This document shows, in pieces, positions 57,986-64,000 of a DNA stretch of 64,000 nt (positions are counted from its first letter, which is position 1; every line of letters begins with the position of its first letter). The stretch spans positions 1 through 64,000 of the forward strand of contig BBFE01000003.1 in NCBI GenBank assembly GCA_001313085.1. Direction: 5' to 3'. The notes beneath the pieces were generated by a model. The model had not been told where the DNA came from, did not search any database, and saw only the letters and a program-made list of their open reading frames with translations. Both the position numbers and the translations under genes were made by a program. The DNA is from Paenibacillus sp. JCM 18996. GTDB lineage: Bacteria > Bacillota > Bacilli > Paenibacillales > NBRC-103111.

Positions 57986-59160
57986 GTGAAGATATTGAAG
58001 AATAATTGCGTTCGAATTCTTCATGTTGTAAGTGCCATGAATCGTGGCGGTGCAGAGACATTAATTATGAATTTATATCGCAATATTGATCGGAGTCAAG
58101 TTCAATTTGACTTTGCAGTGAATAGCAACCAGCCTTGTGATTTTGATAATGAAATTTATAAACTTGGAGGCAGGATTTTTTTTCCGCATTCTAGTCCTAC
58201 CGATGTTGGATTAATTGCTTATGGAAAAGTTTTAGCACATATTATAAATGAATATGGACCTTTCGCTGGTGTACACAGTCATGTACATCATTTTAGTGGA
58301 TATGTTTTAAATATTGCGAATAAATCGGGTATATCGCTTCGTTTGGCTCATAGCCATACAACTCAAGATGATAAGAAAGATACATTGCTACGAAAAGTTT
58401 ATCGATGGTATATGACTAATATGATATTAAAAAAAATGCTACTCATTTACTAGGATGTTCTCAAAATGCCTGTGAATCATTGTATGGTATTAATTGCCGG
58501 AATGATCTTCGTACCAAGGTATTAAATAACGCAATTGATTTAATTCCCTATAACATATCTCCCCCTGAGAAAAAAAAGTATTACGAGAAAAAAACTTAAT
58601 CTTCCAATAGACGTTCCTTTAATTGGGCATGTTGGTCGTTTTAATTCAGTTAAAAAAATCATCGCTTTTTTAATTAATATTTTTTTTAAAAATCTTTTAA
58701 GAAAGTTACCTAACGCACAGTTAATATTAGTAGGAGACGGACCATTGAGAAATGAAATTGAAGATCTAGTGAAAGACAATGAAATATGTTCAAATGTTCA
58801 CATGCTTGGTGTCCGTACTGACATTCCACAAATCATGCATTGCTTCGATGTATTTGTATTTCCGTCTCTGTATGAGGGAATTCCATTAGTTACTATTGAA
58901 GCGCAGGCGGCAGGAGTACCTTGTGTGATAGCAAGTACAGTTAGTAGAGATGTAGATATTAACATTGGTCTAGTACAGTTTGTTGATTTGCAGAGTAATA
59001 TTGACTTTTGGGTTAATCAAATTTTAAAAAAAGCCTTGAAACAGATCGACCAAATTGGTCTGTTCGACAATTTGCTTTAAAAGCAGCGGGTTATGATATT
59101 ACCGAAGTATCGCTGAAGATGCAAAGTATTTATACTAATGAAATTAGCTATCAAAGATAA
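57986..59160 (+). CDS. Glycosyltransferase, EpsF-like
   Basis: GT4-type enzyme of about 390 residues. 'RILHVVSAMNRGGAETLIMN' is the EpsF-type opening; 'FAGVHSHVHHFSGYVLNIAN', 'RLAHSHTTQDDKKDTLLRKV', 'IDVPLIGHVGRFNSVKNH', 'QLILVGDGPLRNEIEDLV' and 'FPSLYEGIPLVTIEAQAAGV' follow in order. GTG 57986 behind GGAG. Breaks near 58430, 58575, 58590, 58650, 58690, 59030 and 59050. Confidence 0.82.
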
Positions 59161-59207
59161 TAGATCAAGTTAAGAAATTTTATTTGCATTCAATTGGAGG
59201 CTTTTTT

Positions 59208-60685
59208 ATGCTCGATAATAAGAAGTACGAAACAACAATAGACAATAATTTTAATAATCCATCCAATATTAATAATATTTTCCGGTCAAATTTTGCTTTT
59301 TTCAATTCTATGTAGGTCATCATGTTTAAAATGGGGATCTGCTTTAACTACATTGAGTATAGTGATTGCATTGATTAGTTTATGGTTATCAAACATAATC
59401 CAATCAAGTGGTGTTTTGGCAATAAGTTTCATCCTTACAATTGTAAACCTATATATCATATATGTAAACGTAAGGAAGAATGCTACCGGATCTATATTCA
59501 CAAACCTTCTCGTATTGTTTATTTTGTCTTTTACACTATACATGATGACAACACCACTTGATTTTGTAACCGGGGCCTTAACAAACACTTCAAAATCAGA
59601 TTTACTCAGTGCACTCACGCTATATTGTGTAGCGGACGTTTCACTTATTGCGTCGATATGGCTCTTCGGAAACATAAGTATGTCTCAATTAAAAGAACAA
59701 AACATAGAGTTTACGCCAAAACCTAATAGTTCGCGAAAAGTTGCAATATTTTTTTCATTGTCCTCGGATTAGTATTGATGATTTACACCCAAATGATGAC
59801 AGGAGGTCTAGCTACATTTGGAATAACCAATCGTCTGAAAGCAATTTCCGATTCTCTCCAAACGTCTGGCACCTATTTATGGGTCCCCTGGCAAGCAGTT
59901 TTAGAAGTAGGACTGTTTTTTATTAGCCTTTACAGTTAACAATAAAAAAAGATACACGACGGTTCTTGCTATTGTTAGCAATGTTAGCCGCATTTTTTTC
60001 TTTTTTGGGTTTTGGAAGTCGGTCAACTATTTTACTAGTTTGTTTTCCTGCTGTCGCCCTACTAATTGATCGTGGAGTTGTTCGTATAAATAAAATATGG
60101 ACAGTTATCGTTGTTGTTCTGATACTTGTCACAGTTTCGCCAGTAATGACCAATTTTCGGGATGCACTTATGTCGGGTCAATCCCTTTCAACGTTTCCGG
60201 CGAGTGCTTGGGCATTTTCTAGTGGAGAGACCGGCGGTGCATTTCAAGTCACAGAACAAATCGCCCAAAGTAACGACTATTATGGCTCATATCCGTCATA
60301 TATCCACGCGATTCTGTATGTGATTCCATCATCGATTTATACGTTTTTTCTTTGGTCATGAAAAAAAACGCCTACATTGGAATTGTGGTACGTCGCACAC
60401 TATTTCTATAGTATATTTATCAGCGGAGGCGGGCTTGGCTTTTCTCCAGTAGCTCAGGCTTGGATGAATGGAGGGTATGGTGGAATCATCGTAGTGTTCG
60501 CACTCATTGGTTTTATCTTGACCAAGTTACGCTCGAATTCACCAATGAAGTATTTTGCACTTCCGGTGATCATGATATTTCAGCGTGACTCATTGTCTCA
60601 AGTCGCAAATAACATCATATTTGCTTTAGTGTTCTATTGGATTGCTCTGTTGATAATCACACTGATTAATCGTCCGATACGGTGA
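59208..60685 (+). CDS. Oligosaccharide repeat-unit polymerase-type membrane protein
   Basis: About 490 residues with around eleven hydrophobic segments and a polar N-terminus. Recognisable features are 'LLAMLAAFFSFLGFGSRSTI' and the late outer loop 'GGLGFSPVAQAWMNGGYGGI', which match the O-antigen polymerase (Wzy/EpsG-like) plan of the oligosaccharide repeat-unit polymerase family. ATG 59208 follows TTGGAGG. Breaks near 59300, 59748, 59920 and 60365. Third polymerase/ligase-type protein in the window. Confidence 0.7.
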
Positions 60686-61146
60686 CAACAGTAGTTAAAT
60701 GAATTCGAATGGCTTACATTGTTAATTCAGCCGATTAATGCAATATGTAAAAAAAACATTGAACTATCGCTAACGGGCGCCCTTGCAACAAGTGAAAGAG
60801 GATCTTTAAACGCAAAAGACAGAGATACACCAACAGGAATAAAATAATCCAATAGTTGGAAGTATTTTTTTTATATATCCGGTTCAAGTATTTTCTGATT
60901 AAAAAAAAGTGATAAATTTTTTAATTATTATATAGATCTTAATCTCTTGTACATCATTAATTTCCTCATTATACATTAATAAATCTATATTATTTTCTAT
61001 ATTGTTCTCAAATTTAAAATCCATTTTTTAATAATCTTGATTACCTTCAAAGACGATAATCTTTGCAACAAAAGCTAATTTTAAAAAAAATGTAATATTT
61101 CATAATAGAGAGGAGTAGAACTTTAATAAATAAAGTTCTTAATAAA
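60686..61146. other. Intergenic stretch, no gene recognised
   Basis: About 460 bp, very AT-rich. No protein-like frame or RNA motif seen. An imperfect inverted repeat near 61035-61070 (TCTTGATTACC, CGATAATC) is too weak to call. Confidence 0.35.
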
Positions 61147-62272
61147 ATGAAAAAAATATAAGACTCTTAGTTATTGTTCTGAATTCAAGTTTCGGTGGAA
61201 CAGAAAAAAACACGTGATTGATATTATTAGAAATATTGATAAAACTTTATTCGAGCTTAATGTTGTTATCCCCAGTCATTCGGAGATCTGTACAAGGCTA
61301 AAATCAATTAGTGGAATAAATGTGTTCGAAATTGATAGAGGTATAAGTTCGATATTTAAGATAAAAAAAATAATAAAAAATGATAGAACCCGATATCGTA
61401 CATCTACATAGTCCTAGAGCAACTTTTTTTAGGTGGTATAGCGAGTTTCTTAGCTGGGAAGAAATTTAAAATAATGTCTACTGCACATGGTTGGATTCCT
61501 GAAAGATTGAAGTTAAAACGTCTCTATCAGTTTTTATATATTAATCTTCTCAAATATAATGATAAGATTATCGCAGTGTCTAATAATGTAAAAGAACAGA
61601 TCATCTCAACAGGTGTTAATAATGAAAATGTTGTTGTGATATATAATGGTATTCCAATAGACGGTGAAACAACTCTTACTATAAAGAGAAACGATCCCAA
61701 AAAAAATTCATTTTCCTTGGAAGGTTTATTGAAGAAAAAAAAGGATTAGTTTACTTGATTGAGGCAATAAAATATTTAAATAACAATTATAATAATAAGT
61801 ATTATGTTGATTTGTACGGTGATGGACCTTTAATTGATGATATTAGAAGTTTAGTAAATTCATACAAATTACGGAATGTTAATTTAAAAGGCTTTGTGGA
61901 GCCTAAAAAAAATGTTTTTAGCATTCTAAAAGAGTATGATTCATTTTTAATGCCATCCATTCAGGAAGGTTTTCCATATACCTTAATAGAGGGATTCTCT
62001 GCAGGGTTAATAGTAATAGCAAGTGAAGTTGGAGGTATTCCTGAAGCTTTAATAGATGGTGTGAATGGTTATTTAATTAAACCTAAGGATTCGCTTGATT
62101 TAGCTGCTAAAATGGAAAACGTTATAAATTTAACAGAACTTAAATATGACCAACTAATAATGAATTCAATAGAAAGTAGCAAAAAAAGTATAGTATAAAA
62201 AAAATGATTGAATCTTTAGAGAATCAGTATATAGAGATGTTAGGGATAAAACTTAATTTAATTAATCAATAA
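61147..62272 (+). CDS. Glycosyltransferase, group 1 family (locus 2)
   Basis: GT4-type enzyme of about 370 residues. Restored opening 'RLLVIVLNSSFGGTEKHVID', then 'DIVHLHSPRATF', 'IMSTAHGWIPERLKLKRLYQ', 'NVVVIYNGIPID', 'YYVDLYGDGPLIDDIRSLV' and the donor motif 'PSIQEGFPYTLIEGFSAGLI'. Breaks near 61155, 61207, 61378, 61428, 61705, 61738, 62185 and 62200. Confidence 0.77.
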
Positions 62273-62684
62273 ATCCCATGTTTGAATGCAAATCAAATTT
62301 TTTGAGTCTTATCTCGAGTTTGGAACCATATATACCAGGTCCTTTAGCTATCTTATTTGATAATTGAGCGGATAATGTAGATAAAATTTCGTTCAACACT
62401 ATAAGTATATTTGCAAATTCTATTTTGGTAACGATTATAATCCTAAGGCGTTATACATGGTAGATTGTGTATCAATGTCCTGTAATTGTAGATTCTCAAT
62501 TGTTGTTTTCATTAAACATTACCTGTCCATATATTCTGCCACAATATACTTGATGTGTGATGCTGGTTAAAAAAATTATTTCTAGTAGCTGTTTACTTTA
62601 GTATTCAACAAATAAATTAAAACAAATTAAAAAAAAGTTTCATAGATTACATATATTCAAAAAAATATTAATGGAGGAAAATAT
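62273..62684. other. Intergenic stretch, no gene recognised
   Basis: About 410 AT-rich bp before galE. I see nothing protein-like; the promoter of galE is presumably here. Confidence 0.35.
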
Positions 62685-63779
<1,095 letters not shown>

Positions 63780-64000
63780 GTTAATATAGTTACTACATTG
63801 TGATGTGCTGTGTTTAACATCTATAGGATCTTCATTGTGAGGAACGCAGCTTTTATCGTAAGCGCACATCGCATATGGCAACTATTTGATCATAGTAAAG
63901 AGAAGAGATTATAATTAATATGAGAAACCATATATATATGGAGCAATTCCTGTAATGAAGTAATTTGGGCTTTGAACGAAAAAAAGCGCCTCTAGTATAC
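63780..64000. other. Window end, no gene recognised
   Basis: About 220 bp after galE without a clear terminator or start of a further gene. Confidence 0.3.

Overview
The window looks like chromosomal DNA of a Paenibacillus-like member of the Bacillales. The signs are strong Shine-Dalgarno sites with frequent TTG/GTG starts, an S-layer-homology (SLH) protein, a SinR homologue, split and fused Firmicute tyrosine-kinase systems, LacI/ABC/GH13 sugar cassettes and intrinsic terminators with T runs. The species cannot be fixed from the sequence alone. Almost every gene is broken by single-base shifts, mostly at A/T runs of six or more, plus scattered one-base losses in short C/G runs. The broken genes include housekeeping ones, so I read this as assembly or sequencing error, not gene decay. 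I give each gene as one feature spanning its frame-restored reading and name the breaks.

Left part (1-17.3 kb), mostly metabolism: an MFS permease cut by the window edge, a molybdopterin oxidoreductase-type protein, an HTH protein, a DHA2 drug-efflux-type MFS, then a maltodextrin/isomalto-oligosaccharide locus (LacI repressor with its palindromic operators, binding lipoprotein, two permeases, GH13 glucosidase). Next come a holin-like orphan, a YdcF-type protein convergent with a cytoplasmic alpha-amylase, a MntP-type transporter, and a very large secreted protein with two different phosphoesterase domains and a copper-amine-oxidase-type stalk, preceded by a Pho-box-like repeat.

Middle (17.4-43.5 kb): small genes, a methyltransferase, an LD-carboxypeptidase and an XRE regulator lead into exopolysaccharide locus 1. 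That locus holds a fused Wzz/tyrosine kinase, an EAR-like RNA, an EpsC-type dehydratase, GalU, glycosyltransferases, a polymerase, a flippase, acetyltransferases, GalE, an EpsL-type initiating transferase, an ATP-grasp/HAD pair and an EpsN-type aminotransferase. It is followed by membrane-anchored proteins, SinR and a second HTH protein, and on the other strand an EpsM-type acyltransferase.

Right part (43.5-64 kb): a two-component system, another O-antigen ligase/polymerase-type protein, a CpsB phosphatase, an SLH protein, then exopolysaccharide locus 2 (separate Wzz and kinase, second EAR-like RNA, initiating transferase, flippase, glycosyltransferases, acetyltransferase, polymerase, GalE). 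The glycan-specific parts of both loci are visibly more AT-rich than the conserved genes around them.

The most interesting observation is a 15-bp inverted repeat, GATAC-N5-GTATC, found seven times perfectly and at least twice imperfectly. It lies at promoters of locus 1, the two-component system, the SLH gene, a 51-codon gene and around the XRE regulator. In three places it sits in the spacer between the -35 and -10 boxes. This suggests an undescribed regulon coordinating capsule and cell-surface genes.
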